Shown here piece after piece: positions 10,032-18,724 of a stretch of DNA of 64,000 nucleotides. The notes beneath the pieces were generated by a model. The model saw only the letters and a list, made by a program, of their open reading frames with translations, did not search any database and was not told where the DNA came from. The translations under genes were made by a program, and so were the position numbers. Every line of letters starts with the position of its first letter. Position 1 is the first letter of the stretch. This DNA is from Legionella saoudiensis (GTDB taxonomy: Bacteria > Pseudomonadota > Gammaproteobacteria > Legionellales > Legionellaceae), in assembly GCF_001465875.1 (NCBI RefSeq), contig NZ_LN901322.1, positions 428,471-492,470 on the forward strand. Direction: 5' to 3'.

Positions 10032-10175
10032 TTGACTAAAAATCATTCATATAAAAATCTAATTTTTGTTTGCTTATCAACACTTATAGTTGGCTTTTTT
10101 TGGACAACTTTCCGTGCCGGACAAATTACTTCTCACCTAGCATGGATAGGATGGTTCGTAATTTGGTTGACTTGA
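10032..10175 (+). CDS. Possible 47-residue membrane peptide
   Basis: A short frame starting at TTG encodes MTKNHSYKN, a strong hydrophobic helix (LIFVCLSTLIVGFFW), a polar link (TTFRAGQITS) and a second Trp-rich hydrophobic stretch (HLAWIGWFVIWLT). GGAGG at 10025-10029 precedes the TTG by only two bases, which is close for good initiation; no ATG or GTG is available in this frame. The two-helix pattern is unlikely by chance in such a short frame, but the start is doubtful. Confidence 0.35.
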   Translation: MTKNHSYKNLIFVCLSTLIVGFFWTTFRAGQITSHLAWIGWFVIWLT

Positions 10176-10380
10176 GAAATTTAGTTAATGAAGTTACGAA
10201 AATAGATGTCAAAGATATATTTTTGTTCGCAAACTGGTGAAAAATCAAAGCTCAGCTCGATTTCCCTCGCCCCATGAGAAATCACTAAGCGCCATCAAAA
10301 TTGAATAATTCTATGTCACACAAGGGTCATAGGACTACACATTGTATTATTTGTTAAATCGTTTCGTGGATTAACCGCAA

Positions 10381-11166
10381 TCATTCCATTCTCATACCCA
10401 ATCCCGAGCTGTTTTCTATTGGAACTCGTTGGCCATCTAATTCAACAATACTGATATCTGATATGTTATCAATGTTTAATTTTTTCAAAAGAGTATTTAC
10501 TCCATGTTCAATATACTTTTCTGAATTACTAGATCTTAATAGTTTGTTTATAGGAGTTTTCAGTTTATTAAATTCTTTCTCATCAACAGTTGCATCAATA
10601 GCTCTAGTATCTTTATCCGATATAAAACTATATTTATCTGGAATACTAAGACGGCAGAAGGTAGGTACAATTTCATCTACAAAATAATTCCCTTCATTGG
10701 CGTTTGCATCTAATATTCTCCTATCACAAAAATTACATATTTGAACACGAATCAATCCTCCTTCACGAACTTTTGATTCATACAAATTTTTTAGTGTATT
10801 TGCAGTTTCTGGTGATAATCTTAACATATTTCCTATAATTAAGACCTTATCAAATTTTTCATCTTCAGATAAAGTTAAGGACTCGTCTCTTAATTTCTCT
10901 GTAGCCTCTTCCAAGGCATTATTTCCAAATATTAATTGCTCATTTAAAGTTTCTTTTAAATCAAAATAAGAGCCATTATCACCTACATAAATAGTGCTGG
11001 TTTTATTTTTATAGGTTTCGGCATAATTTACACCATGGCGTAATGTAAATTGTGGTAGGTCTATATAAAGTTTTCCATTATTATCAGATTCTGAGGCTAA
11101 AACAGTAATTAACAATTTACCTTCTGGCTGAGGCCTAGATACATTTTTAAAGAATTTAGCTTTCAT
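10381..11166 (-). CDS. Unrecognised protein
   Basis: A 261-residue soluble protein with a GGAG site nine bases before the ATG. The middle (residues 108-140) has a hydrophobic strand, helix, then strand (VLIIGNMLRL, later GLIRVQICNFC), hinting at an alpha/beta fold, and a CNFC pair that could bind metal or sit by chance. A second Cys occurs near residue 171 (TFCRL). The C-terminus is polar (NSSGLGMRME). No family is recognised. Like its neighbours it is a lone minus-strand gene, and it could be an effector, without direct proof. Confidence 0.65.
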   Translation of the reverse strand: MKAKFFKNVSRPQPEGKLLITVLASESDNNGKLYIDLPQFTLRHGVNYAETYKNKTSTIYVGDNGSYFDLKETLNEQLIFGNNALEEATEKLRDESLTLSEDEKFDKVLIIGNMLRLSPETANTLKNLYESKVREGGLIRVQICNFCDRRILDANANEGNYFVDEIVPTFCRLSIPDKYSFISDKDTRAIDATVDEKEFNKLKTPINKLLRSSNSEKYIEHGVNTLLKKLNIDNISDISIVELDGQRVPIENSSGLGMRME

Positions 11167-11558
11167 TAATAATTACTCCATATTATATAATACCGCAATT
11201 CGTTCTGCTCAACTTACAATATAATTGTACTTATATTATACACTATTTGACTAAAAGAGTAATTTTGGCAGGACCGTCATATGCATCGTAACAAGATGGT
11301 ATTGGTATTTTTTATCAAACGGGTTTCGGTTATTGTTGGATAGCGGGCGATATGGAGTATTGCGGACACATAGATGCTAGTACTAATAGGATTTTATAAA
11401 AAAGCACTGGGTAAATATAATTTAAATCTAATGCAAGTCTGGATTCAATACTAGAAATTAAGCGTGTATTCGCTCTCTTCATTTTTAAAAACTCTTAATT
11501 CTTAACTTTTTAGATAAAAGGACTTTTCAACCCACTGTGTATTTTCCGACTTAATATT
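11167..11558. other. Intergenic region, nothing recognised
   Basis: About 390 AT-rich bases between two minus-strand genes. No intact frame, RNA gene or strong hairpin was found. Confidence 0.4.
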
Positions 11559-11954
11559 TTATGCATTTAAATTCATCAGATTTGCTTCATCATCTGACTC
11601 ATCATCTGTTGTGAGAAGAATATCAGTGCTGGGAGATATGATCGACTTTAGAAAATCTAAATAAGCCTTCAAGGAGTTATACGAAGGGTATTTTTCCCAA
11701 GGTTTACACCATAGTTTGTTTTCTTGGTCTATGGCCTCTTTAAATTCCTGTTGCTCGTTAAAAACAACATGGATTCGATGCATAATTTTAATTAATATAT
11801 CCGGTGCTTTATAAATACCGGGCATAACCGAGGGATGTTGCTTCAATGTTTGCTCATAAAAATTGACTAATAGTGTCAGATCGGTACCAAGCTTATCAAT
11901 TATATTTTTAATTGAGTCGACTTCTTTTTCTTTAAAAAACCAGTGAATTCTCAT
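11559..11954 (-). CDS. Small unrecognised helical protein
   Basis: A 131-residue protein with GGGAG five bases before the start codon. It is mostly helical (IKNIIDKLGTDLTLLVNFYE) and ends in an acidic stretch, TTDDESDDEANLMNLNA. A short helical body with an acidic tail is a common look for small Legionella effectors, but I see no known domain. It lies just upstream of the IS6 element and is read away from it. Confidence 0.6.
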   Translation of the reverse strand: MRIHWFFKEKEVDSIKNIIDKLGTDLTLLVNFYEQTLKQHPSVMPGIYKAPDILIKIMHRIHVVFNEQQEFKEAIDQENKLWCKPWEKYPSYNSLKAYLDFLKSIISPSTDILLTTDDESDDEANLMNLNA

Positions 11955-12047
11955 TCATACTCCCTTCTAAAAATTAGTATGATTATATCAACCTTGAAAA
12001 CAGTCTATCAATATAAATATAGGAACTGGGTCTTTGGAGAGTAATGG

Positions 12048-12877
12048 GGCTCCGTTGCAAAAACGAACGATAGTTTATACTTTAAATAAAACTATTGGAC
12101 GGGCTCCTAAATGCGCTCAACGAAACCTACAGCCTTTAAATGGCGTCATTTTCATGGAGAAGTGATTTTACAGTGTGTTCGCTGGTACTGTAAATATGGA
12201 ATCAGCTATCGTGATCTGGAAGAAATGATGGCGGAGCGTGGCTTGGAAATTGACCATACAACCTTGTACCGCTGGGTTCAGCATGATGCTCCTGAATTAA
12301 AAAAACGACTTGACTGGCATAAGAAACGTTATGCTGGACGTTGGCCTCTTGATGAAACCTATATCAGGATAAAAGGTGAATGGAAATACCTGTATCGTGC
12401 CATTGATGAACTAGGAAATACGATTGATTTTTATCTTTCCCATCGCCGGAATACAAAGGCTGCGAAACGCTTCCTCAAAAAGCTCATCAAGTCTAATCCC
12501 ACCTGTGATGTTCGTGTCATCAATATCGATAAAAATCCAGCCTATTGCCAGGCCATTAAAGAATTGAAACAGGAGGGAAGTCTGGCTTCTGATGTAAGTC
12601 ATCTGCAGATAAAATACCGCAATAACCGACTGGAAGCAGACCACGGAAAGCTTAAGCGTCTCATCCATCCCGTCAGGGGATTTCAATCCATGAAAACTGC
12701 TTATGCAACCCTCAGAGGGTTTGAAATCATGCGTATGTTTAAAAAAGGTCAGTTTAATATTTGGATGTATGGTAACCGTACTGAGAGCTCATTTATTAAT
12801 GAACAATTTGGAATTTACGGCTGAGATCTATTCAGAAATTGTTTTTTTGGACCGCTTTTCTTTTTTGCAACGGAGCC
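12048..12877 (+). mobile_element. IS6-family insertion sequence, intact copy
   Basis: An 830-bp element bounded by GGCTCCGTTGCAAAAA on the left and its reverse complement on the right; one further flanking G/C pair also matches. It holds one complete transposase frame. The 8 bases flanking each side are not identical (AGTAATGG on the left, CGAATTGT on the right), so no target-site duplication is visible. This would fit IS6 co-integration or a deletion next to the element. A decayed copy lies at 61566-62396 and a terminal scrap at 36182-36228. Confidence 0.9.
12111..12824 (+). CDS. IS6-family transposase
   Basis: A 237-residue DDE transposase that carries out replicative transposition of the IS6 element. 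The N-terminal helix-turn-helix (YGISYRDLEEMMAERGLEI, then HTTLYRWVQ) is followed by the DDE core: first Asp in WPLDETYIRIKG, second near INIDKNPAY, and Glu in NRLEADHGKLKRLI. Length and motifs match the family. The usual Trp-His before LDET reads Trp-Pro here, a possible weakening change; the decayed copy at 61.6 kb has Trp-His at that place. Confidence 0.95.
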   Translation: MRSTKPTAFKWRHFHGEVILQCVRWYCKYGISYRDLEEMMAERGLEIDHTTLYRWVQHDAPELKKRLDWHKKRYAGRWPLDETYIRIKGEWKYLYRAIDELGNTIDFYLSHRRNTKAAKRFLKKLIKSNPTCDVRVINIDKNPAYCQAIKELKQEGSLASDVSHLQIKYRNNRLEADHGKLKRLIHPVRGFQSMKTAYATLRGFEIMRMFKKGQFNIWMYGNRTESSFINEQFGIYG

Positions 12878-13394
12878 CGAATTGTTATTAATAATTAAAA
12901 TTCCTCCAGTAGCCGCACTATATCCGATACCACTAGCATCACTGCATCCACTATTGTCGATTGGGGATCCGTTATAGTTTGGGTGCCACTTGTAATGGAT
13001 ATATTGACGCAGGCGGCTTGTAATCCAGGGGAATATAACTCACTTAGAATAGGGAATATGATAAATTTGCTGCACATCCTTGCGCGAAAAAATGATTCTT
13101 TCATGTACTTAACTTCCTTAGTTGTTGTTCGCAATTATAAAATCAGTACCTCGCCTTTACTGGCATTTTCTTTTGTAAAATTAATGTGTTAGGTTGCTTA
13201 GAGGCTATCAGAAAAATCGGTGGCACAGCCAGATCTATGTTAGACTTAGATTTTATTTGAACAAGGCAACTTCTACTCAATTCAGCTCAGTAGCATTCGG
13301 CAGTAGCTACATACTGATTATTCATGTTCTTAATTTTTTGATAATAATTAACCAGTATAATAAGAATTATATTTGTAATGTTATGGTGCTAATT
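12878..13394. other. Intergenic region right of IS6
   Basis: About 500 bases with no convincing gene. A minus-strand 79-codon frame and a neighbouring frame (reading SGCSDASGIGYSAATGG) end near the IS edge and may be the remains of a gene cut by the insertion, but no family could be assigned. An open frame from 13194 leads into the next gene without a start signal. Confidence 0.35.
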
Positions 13395-14201
13395 ATGGGT
13401 AAGACTTTAAATTTAATTTATTCCTCTCCAGAGCGGCTAAATTTTTTTGGTAAAATCAAACAGATTGGTGGCATAGTATTTAAATTTAAATCCGAAGGTG
13501 TTATCAATGACTTTGGAACCGCAGACGAAAATGAAGTAGGTCGTGGAGACTCCTATGCAGTATTTCCTGAATTGCAGACAATGTTCGACAGCGGTGAAAA
13601 AATTACACTTGCTGCATTGCGCGAAGGGCTGCGCTCACGCGGCGTTGTCGACCAATTCATGCAGAATAAAGCTATGACAATGCTGTTACAATGTAAAGCA
13701 GGAATGCATTTTGCTATGGGCAACATCTTAAACGGCTTGTTGCTAGAAAATGGGCATAACTTTTTGATGCGCCCCAATTATGATGTTAAATTTGAGGTTC
13801 AAAGCCCAAATCATGTCAAATTGGTTTTCAATGGTACCTGGCAGAATATTATGGTAGAACCCAGAGAAGATTCTCTGCAGGCTCGAGTTGAAATTGATAT
13901 AACGCCGGAAAGAATTGCTATTTATAATTTTAATGTGACACAAATAGGTAAAAGTCCCGAAGCGGAGCAAGCTTTTAGATTTTTACAAAATAATCAAACC
14001 TCTATTTGGCAAAAAATTGTAACTTTCTTTAAAACCTATTTTAATGCTAACAGCAATTTAGAAATAGAAAATGTGGCTATTGATAATAAACCCTGGAACG
14101 AAAACACCAAAAAAATTACAGAGCCTTTAGTAGGTGCTGAGGAACCAGCGAATGAAAAAGATGAGCTAGATAATGGAGATTCAAGCTTTATTCCACACTA
14201 A
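13395..14201 (+). CDS. Unrecognised protein, possible effector
   Basis: A 268-residue soluble protein. The open frame extends 200 bases further upstream, but that part is compositionally unlike coding sequence, and MGKTLNLIYS at 13395 is the likely start (ATG at 13383 is the alternative). Both lack a clear ribosome binding site. The middle has regular alternating beta segments (YDVKFEVQSPNHVKLVFNG, then ARVEIDITPERIAIYNF). The tail is acidic (EEPANEKDELDNGDSS). No domain is recognised. The acidic end suits a Dot/Icm signal; this is inference. Confidence 0.65.
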   Translation: MGKTLNLIYSSPERLNFFGKIKQIGGIVFKFKSEGVINDFGTADENEVGRGDSYAVFPELQTMFDSGEKITLAALREGLRSRGVVDQFMQNKAMTMLLQCKAGMHFAMGNILNGLLLENGHNFLMRPNYDVKFEVQSPNHVKLVFNGTWQNIMVEPREDSLQARVEIDITPERIAIYNFNVTQIGKSPEAEQAFRFLQNNQTSIWQKIVTFFKTYFNANSNLEIENVAIDNKPWNENTKKITEPLVGAEEPANEKDELDNGDSSFIPH

Positions 14202-14274
14202 TAATTGTTCCTGGAGTTAATATGGAAGCAATGATAGTTAAGTAGCAGCTTTGAGTCTAAGAGAAAATACTATG

Positions 14275-14310
14275 AAAATGCTACCAGTTTCTAGAAACTG
14301 GTAGCATTTG
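14275..14310 (-). terminator. Long hairpin between two convergent genes
   Basis: ATGCTACCAGTTT and AAACTGGTAGCAT pair perfectly over 13 bp around CTAG. On the minus strand the stem is followed by TTTTCAT, so it suits the stress-protein gene better. It probably serves both convergent genes. Confidence 0.8.
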
Positions 14311-14314
14311 GCTA

Positions 14315-14818
14315 TTAAGAATTATGGTATTTTTCCCAACGTGTAGACAAATCCTTATTAGGTAAGGTTTCATTAACACCTAAAACAATTCCTCCGGATT
14401 GAATTTCTGTTTCAATCACTTTAGCCTTATCTTCAGAAATTCCCCAGCCAATAAGGGAACCTACTAAGCCTCCAGTGATGCCTCCAGCACCAGCACCGGC
14501 CAAACCTGCTGCAATAGGGCCAGCCACTACAAGACCTAATCCTGGTATTAAAAGACTTGTACCTAAGGCGGCTAGTGCTCCCACAATTCCACCTAAGGCG
14601 GCTCCGGTGGTTCCTCCAACAGCCAATCCCTCTGAGGCTTTAGAGCCTTCCTTAACCAGAATGGAATTATAATATTTATTTCTGGAATCCTCGGACATCA
14701 TTACGGTGATATCTTGAGGAGAGTAGCCTGCATCCAGAGCTTCTTTATATGCTTTTTCAGCAGCTTCTGGAGTTTTAAATACTTCGGTAGTAATATGCAT
14801 GTCTTTATGTGCGTCCAT
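14315..14818 (-). CDS. General stress protein 17M / YflT-like protein with glycine-rich domain
   Basis: A 167-residue protein. Residues 8-55 match the YflT/GSP17M pattern of a short alpha/beta fold (TTEVFKTPEAAEKAYKEAL, then AGYSPQDITVMM). Residues 65-135 are an extremely Gly/Ala-rich hydrophobic stretch (LGGIVGALAALG, GLAGAGAGGITGG), like the glycine-zipper segments that insert into membranes. The last part (ETEIQSGGIVLGV) repeats the fold edge. Family members are linked to stress responses; the biochemical role is unknown. The neighbours downstream in gene order are also small envelope or stress genes. Confidence 0.7.
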   Translation of the reverse strand: MDAHKDMHITTEVFKTPEAAEKAYKEALDAGYSPQDITVMMSEDSRNKYYNSILVKEGSKASEGLAVGGTTGAALGGIVGALAALGTSLLIPGLGLVVAGPIAAGLAGAGAGGITGGLVGSLIGWGISEDKAKVIETEIQSGGIVLGVNETLPNKDLSTRWEKYHNS

Positions 14819-14942
14819 AACTCACTCCTTTATTGGTCGATTCCTTGCTCTCACTGGCTCTTAAGTGAATCTATTTGGTTCATCAAACGATTTTCATCAC
14901 AAAGCCATCCACTGGTTTTATGCTTGGGTGAGGCATGATAGA

Positions 14943-15236
14943 TTAATTTTCCTTATAGCAATAAATTTCTTTTTCTCCTGTATTTACTGGTTTGAGTACC
15001 AGAGGTTCTTCGCCACCGCCTTCGGTTTTATTCATAAGACATCGATATCCAGAGAATGTATAATAATAATTGCCCTCTGGCATTAGATATCCTTTTGATG
15101 TGGTATATGTTTTATTCTCTTCATCTACTGTAATGGGAACACTTTTCCAGGTGTTGGTTTGCGTATTAATAACACGTTCCGCAAAAACAGAGGAAAAAGA
15201 TAAAGTAAGTAGCATACCTCCAATAAGTTTTTTCAT
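14943..15236 (-). CDS. Small exported protein, unknown function
   Basis: A 97-residue protein with a signal peptide (MKKLIGGMLLTLSFSSVFA, cleavage after SVFA). The mature part is about 78 residues with two cysteines (GYRCLMNK and EIYCYKEN) that probably form a disulfide, and it is rich in Tyr and Thr. It reads as a small periplasmic beta protein. AGGAAG lies upstream of the start. No family is recognised. It sits in a run of small envelope genes. Confidence 0.75.
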   Translation of the reverse strand: MKKLIGGMLLTLSFSSVFAERVINTQTNTWKSVPITVDEENKTYTTSKGYLMPEGNYYYTFSGYRCLMNKTEGGGEEPLVLKPVNTGEKEIYCYKEN

Positions 15237-15412
15237 TTAATCTTCCTTAGAGTTTAAAATCCTCATTAGTACTTGCTAAATCTTTTAAGCGAAAGGAGCA
15301 TATAGAACTTATATAAATTGTGAAAAGAATTGAAAGTAGGTCTAGTTACTATTTACTGCAATCGCAAAAAGATATACCTATTGTCGAACATTTATATTTT
15401 TGTCTCCATCGG

Positions 15413-15565
15413 TTAAGGACCACCTCGTGTGAGTAACACAATGATCAACACAATTAATAATAGCCCCACTCCACCACTGGGATAATATCCCCACCCGCTG
15501 CTGTAAGGCCAGGTAGGTAAGACAGCAAGTAGAAGAATGATTAACACAATTAAAGTAAGATTCAT
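15413..15565 (-). CDS. DUF3309 family small membrane protein
   Basis: A 50-residue protein, MNLTLIVLIILLLAVLPTWP, then YSSGWGYYPSGGVG and a second hydrophobic segment LLLIVLIIVLLT. Two short membrane helices around a Trp/Tyr/Gly-rich hairpin are the signature of DUF3309. GGGAG precedes the ATG. The family is widespread in Proteobacteria next to stress and envelope genes; its function is unknown. Confidence 0.85.
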   Translation of the reverse strand: MNLTLIVLIILLLAVLPTWPYSSGWGYYPSGGVGLLLIVLIIVLLTRGGP

Positions 15566-15955
15566 TTTGAACTCCCTATATGAATCGGCATATAGGCATT
15601 GCCAAGTGCCAATTAAAATATTCCGATTTCCCTAACGGAGAAGCTAAAAATGTTATAGAAGTAAGCTTCTCATGGTTAATTATAGACAATTTGTGCTATA
15701 TGCAATCAAAATAGCTTGCTAAGTAATTTATATACTTTACTTTAAATCATTAGCTGAAGTAGTTTTTATTGCTAGTTAAATTGCCACAAGTTCAAGCGGA
15801 TAATAAAAAATCACATAATGAACCTTTTGGGCTTCTAAACGCTCATAATTTTACTAAAGGCATTTAAATAAATGCTTTTTAGTTAAACTTCTTTGTAGAA
15901 TTAAGCGGTATAAGCTATATATTTTATATGTTAGAAAATATCAAAAAGAATCTAT
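15566..15955. other. Divergent intergenic region
   Basis: About 390 AT-rich bases between two divergent membrane-protein genes, probably holding both promoters. No strong promoter match or hairpin stands out. Confidence 0.35.
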
Positions 15956-16351
15956 ATGGAAGAGCATACAGGTAATAAAAAGTTATTTTCGCAATTTGCA
16001 CAGTGGGTTTCAGAATGGAGTGGGAGAGCGGGTTCTTTTTTAATGGCTTTTTTGCTAATTGTTGTATGGTTAGTAACAGGTCCTATTTTTAACTATTCTG
16101 ACACCTGGCAGCTTTTAATTAATACAGGTACAACAATTGTAACTTTTTTAATGGTATTTTTGATTCAAAATACTCAAAACAGAGATACTAAAATTATAAA
16201 TTTAAAATTGGATGAGTTAATTAAATCGCATCAACGCGCCGATAATTTATCGATTGACTTAGCCTCATTATCTGATAAAGAACTGGAAGAATTAGAAAAG
16301 AGATATAAAAAAATATGTCATCAGTGCTCTGAAAGATCTAAAAAGGATTAA
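15956..16351 (+). CDS. Low-affinity iron permease-like membrane protein
   Basis: A 131-residue protein of the PF04120 (low affinity iron permease) type. An amphipathic N-terminus (FSQFAQWVSEWSGRAGSF) leads into two membrane helices (LMAFLLIVVWLVTG, and TTIVTFLMVFLIQNTQNRD) joined by a short loop with Trp. The C-terminal half is a charged helix (NLKLDELIKSHQRAD). The QNTQNRD signature after the second helix is typical. Bacterial members are named after a yeast iron carrier, but iron transport has rarely been shown, so the function is an inference from family. Confidence 0.85.
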   Translation: MEEHTGNKKLFSQFAQWVSEWSGRAGSFLMAFLLIVVWLVTGPIFNYSDTWQLLINTGTTIVTFLMVFLIQNTQNRDTKIINLKLDELIKSHQRADNLSIDLASLSDKELEELEKRYKKICHQCSERSKKD

Positions 16352-16656
16352 TTCGGGGACGCCCTTTTTTAGATGATCGCATTTAGGTTTTGATACAAAT
16401 GCGAGATTTAAACAAACCAGAGTAAAACTCTTGGTAGATAATACAGTTAAAAATATTAAACATAAAATTGGTCTATTAAAAGATCATTATAATAAGCGCA
16501 CCCATTAAGGAAAAATGTGCTGTGAACGAACTGCATTACAAATATTGATGATAAACAAATCTGAAAGGAAAAATTTATAGGCTAGACCTGACAGACGCCT
16601 CTAGAAAATCGGAAACTGTCAGATCAAGTTTGGACTACTTAGGTTTTACTACCTAA
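16352..16656. other. Convergent intergenic region, nothing recognised
   Basis: No gene, RNA or strong terminator found between the iron-permease-like gene and the minus-strand gene that follows. Confidence 0.35.
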
Positions 16657-17817
16657 TCACACCAGTTTGTTTTTAATCTCATTCTCAACATCTGAAACTA
16701 TTGCAGCAGAATCCGTTTTTACGCTAAACACCGTAAAACGTCCCGTAATTAAATAGCTTCCACCTAAAGTCCCTATTAATAATGCCAAATTAGCTAAAAT
16801 TTCGCCACCTTTCTTTAGTTTCCAGCCACGAAACTCTTCCAGACCCCTACGGTGCTCCTCAAAAATCTCATCTGCTCTCGCATTTAACTCTTCCTCAGTT
16901 AAATTGTTCTGGAGATACCTAGTGACTAAGCCTTTTAAATCTTCAATGAGAAACTCTGCAGCGAGGGCCGCACCTTCATAGTTACGAGCGTATAAATTTT
17001 TAGCTTTATTATCTAAAATGGTTAATTTGTTATGAATGGCGCGGGCCTTCTGTTCACGCTTGGACACCATGTCATCAACGGGGGCAATATCGGGCACAAC
17101 ATCGAGGACAACACCAGGGGAAAAAGTATAAAGAATCGCGCTTTGAGCTTGATTATTCGCTAATTTTTTTGCAATAAAATTAGCCATTTCAACAGCATCA
17201 TCTGTTGACACTAAATCACCTGTCAGCGAATCATAACTATAATAAGTTTCCTTATGTTGCACCACAGAAATGGTATGACCTTCGGTTCTTATTGTCATAC
17301 CCGCAGAATTGAGTTGATTAAGTTTTTGCCGAAATTGCTCTTCTATAGAGGGCGTATTGCTTGCTGGAATTCGTCTCTTTAATTCCTCAGCGGTGACCCT
17401 TTCCCAATTCACCTCCTGCAAGTTTCCTTCCCTATCCTCTCGTTGAAGAGCCTCTATTTTCTCGAGATTGAATGCTAAAAACTCATAAAAATCTTCGTAC
17501 GTGCTTCGGATTCTAATAAATTCATCGATATCAATATTACTGGCTGGGGCAAATAATTCATCCTGTATTGGGGCCTGAAAGCTATCCGCATAATATTGAT
17601 TATATGCCTCTACTTCTAACATACCTGCCCCGACATCTTCATTAGTATTATTTTTCAAAAACTCTATGAATTGGGCTTGGCTATCATTATGTGCTTTTGC
17701 CACTGCCTGTATCATACTTAAATCATCTTTAGCCCTAAGAATAGCGTTAATGACGGCAACACTAATTAGGGTACATGCATTGACGGTTTGTGGTTGAGCT
17801 ATGTGAATGACCTTCAT
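16657..17817 (-). CDS. Candidate cysteine protease-like effector with C-terminal membrane segment
   Basis: A 386-residue protein, counted from the ATG at 17817; an upstream ATG at 17847 adds ten residues but reads less well (MCMLTFKRII). Cys15 lies in TVNACTLISVAV, His181 in TEGHTISVVQ and Asp196 in YYSYDSLTGD. This order and the local patterns (small residue before Cys then a helix; Gly-His-x-Ile-Ser; Tyr-x-Tyr-Asp) fit papain-like proteases and transglutaminases. Residues about 340-360 form a hydrophobic helix (ILANLALLIGTLGGSYLI). No named family was recognised. Its activity and Dot/Icm export are inference. Confidence 0.65.
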   Translation of the reverse strand: MKVIHIAQPQTVNACTLISVAVINAILRAKDDLSMIQAVAKAHNDSQAQFIEFLKNNTNEDVGAGMLEVEAYNQYYADSFQAPIQDELFAPASNIDIDEFIRIRSTYEDFYEFLAFNLEKIEALQREDREGNLQEVNWERVTAEELKRRIPASNTPSIEEQFRQKLNQLNSAGMTIRTEGHTISVVQHKETYYSYDSLTGDLVSTDDAVEMANFIAKKLANNQAQSAILYTFSPGVVLDVVPDIAPVDDMVSKREQKARAIHNKLTILDNKAKNLYARNYEGAALAAEFLIEDLKGLVTRYLQNNLTEEELNARADEIFEEHRRGLEEFRGWKLKKGGEILANLALLIGTLGGSYLITGRFTVFSVKTDSAAIVSDVENEIKNKLV

Positions 17818-17997
17818 AATAATTCTTTTAAAAGTTAACATGCACATATTATAAACTGGAATTATTAGCTAAAGCTTAAGAATACCCTAAGTTTTAGCTA
17901 ATAGCGTTTAGCAAGTGACATTAGTACAGCAAGATTAAAAATCGAATTGGGGATCAGTATCCTCCCGTCTTATGGTAAAGAGGAAGTTATGGGGTCA

Positions 17998-18017
17998 GGG
18001 TAATTTGCTAATTACCC
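17998..18017. repeat. Short hairpin
   Basis: GGGTAATT and AATTACCC pair perfectly around TGCT, 29 bases after the 3' end of the minus-strand gene at 18046. There is no T-tract, so termination is uncertain. Confidence 0.35.
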
Positions 18018-18045
18018 TCATAATTTGACGCTATGATATGATTTC

Positions 18046-18564
18046 TTAGAGTATATTACATGAAGAACGAGCATGCTCAATTTCTTGTAGTCTAACTAAT
18101 TCTCTGCCATTGTCTACTAATAAAAGACGAGCGGCATTATTAATGAACATTTGTGATTCGACTAAAAAGTCATGTACAGCCCTTAAGGCCTCTACAGTAT
18201 GGTGATTTTTGATATAGTCAATTTTAGCAGGTAACTCTTCGCAAATGTTATCGATTTTATTCAGCACTACCTTATTATATGTTTTCAAGATAATAGAAAA
18301 CTCTCTCAATAATTCTAATATCTCATTAAACTGAGGAGCGTAATGATTTTTATCAGATTTTTTTATATCTTTAGTATGCTCGTTTGATTCAGGCACCATT
18401 TCATCATTTATCATTTCAACAGATAAACTGTGTAGCTTTTGTTTGATTTTATCCACTTCTTTAATAACAATAGCTTTTTCTTCAATAATATAGTTCTGCA
18501 CTGGTTGAACTATAGGGCTTAAATCAACTGGGTGTACCAATTTCTTTTTAAAAAACTGAGGCAT
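18046..18564 (-). CDS. Unrecognised helical protein
   Basis: A 172-residue protein with AGGATAA before the start codon. It is almost entirely helical and highly charged (NYIIEEKAIVIKEVDKIKQK, EILELLREFSIILKTYNKV), with coiled-coil character over residues 25-50 and 75-110. It has no signal peptide. It ends in HARSSCNIL, which resembles a eukaryotic CaaX prenylation box (Cys-Asn-Ile-Leu at the extreme C-terminus); several Legionella effectors use such boxes to reach host membranes. This makes it an effector candidate. No other domain is seen. Confidence 0.7.
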   Translation of the reverse strand: MPQFFKKKLVHPVDLSPIVQPVQNYIIEEKAIVIKEVDKIKQKLHSLSVEMINDEMVPESNEHTKDIKKSDKNHYAPQFNEILELLREFSIILKTYNKVVLNKIDNICEELPAKIDYIKNHHTVEALRAVHDFLVESQMFINNAARLLLVDNGRELVRLQEIEHARSSCNIL

Positions 18565-18724
18565 GTTAATTATCCTTGTTAACTATGGGCCTCGAATTAT
18601 ATAAGAAATAAAGCGCTTAAAAAATTAATTTGCTATTTTTATCTATATTGTAACTTTCATTAGAAATGAGAAAATAAATAAAAAGATTAAAATATTTAGC
18701 TGTGATTAAAATGGTTGTTTTTAC

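Noticed and set aside
12895..13134. Minus-strand frame of 79 codons next to the IS6 right end
   Set aside because: No family and no clear start; a second frame over the same bases looks equally plausible, so it is at most a gene fragment.
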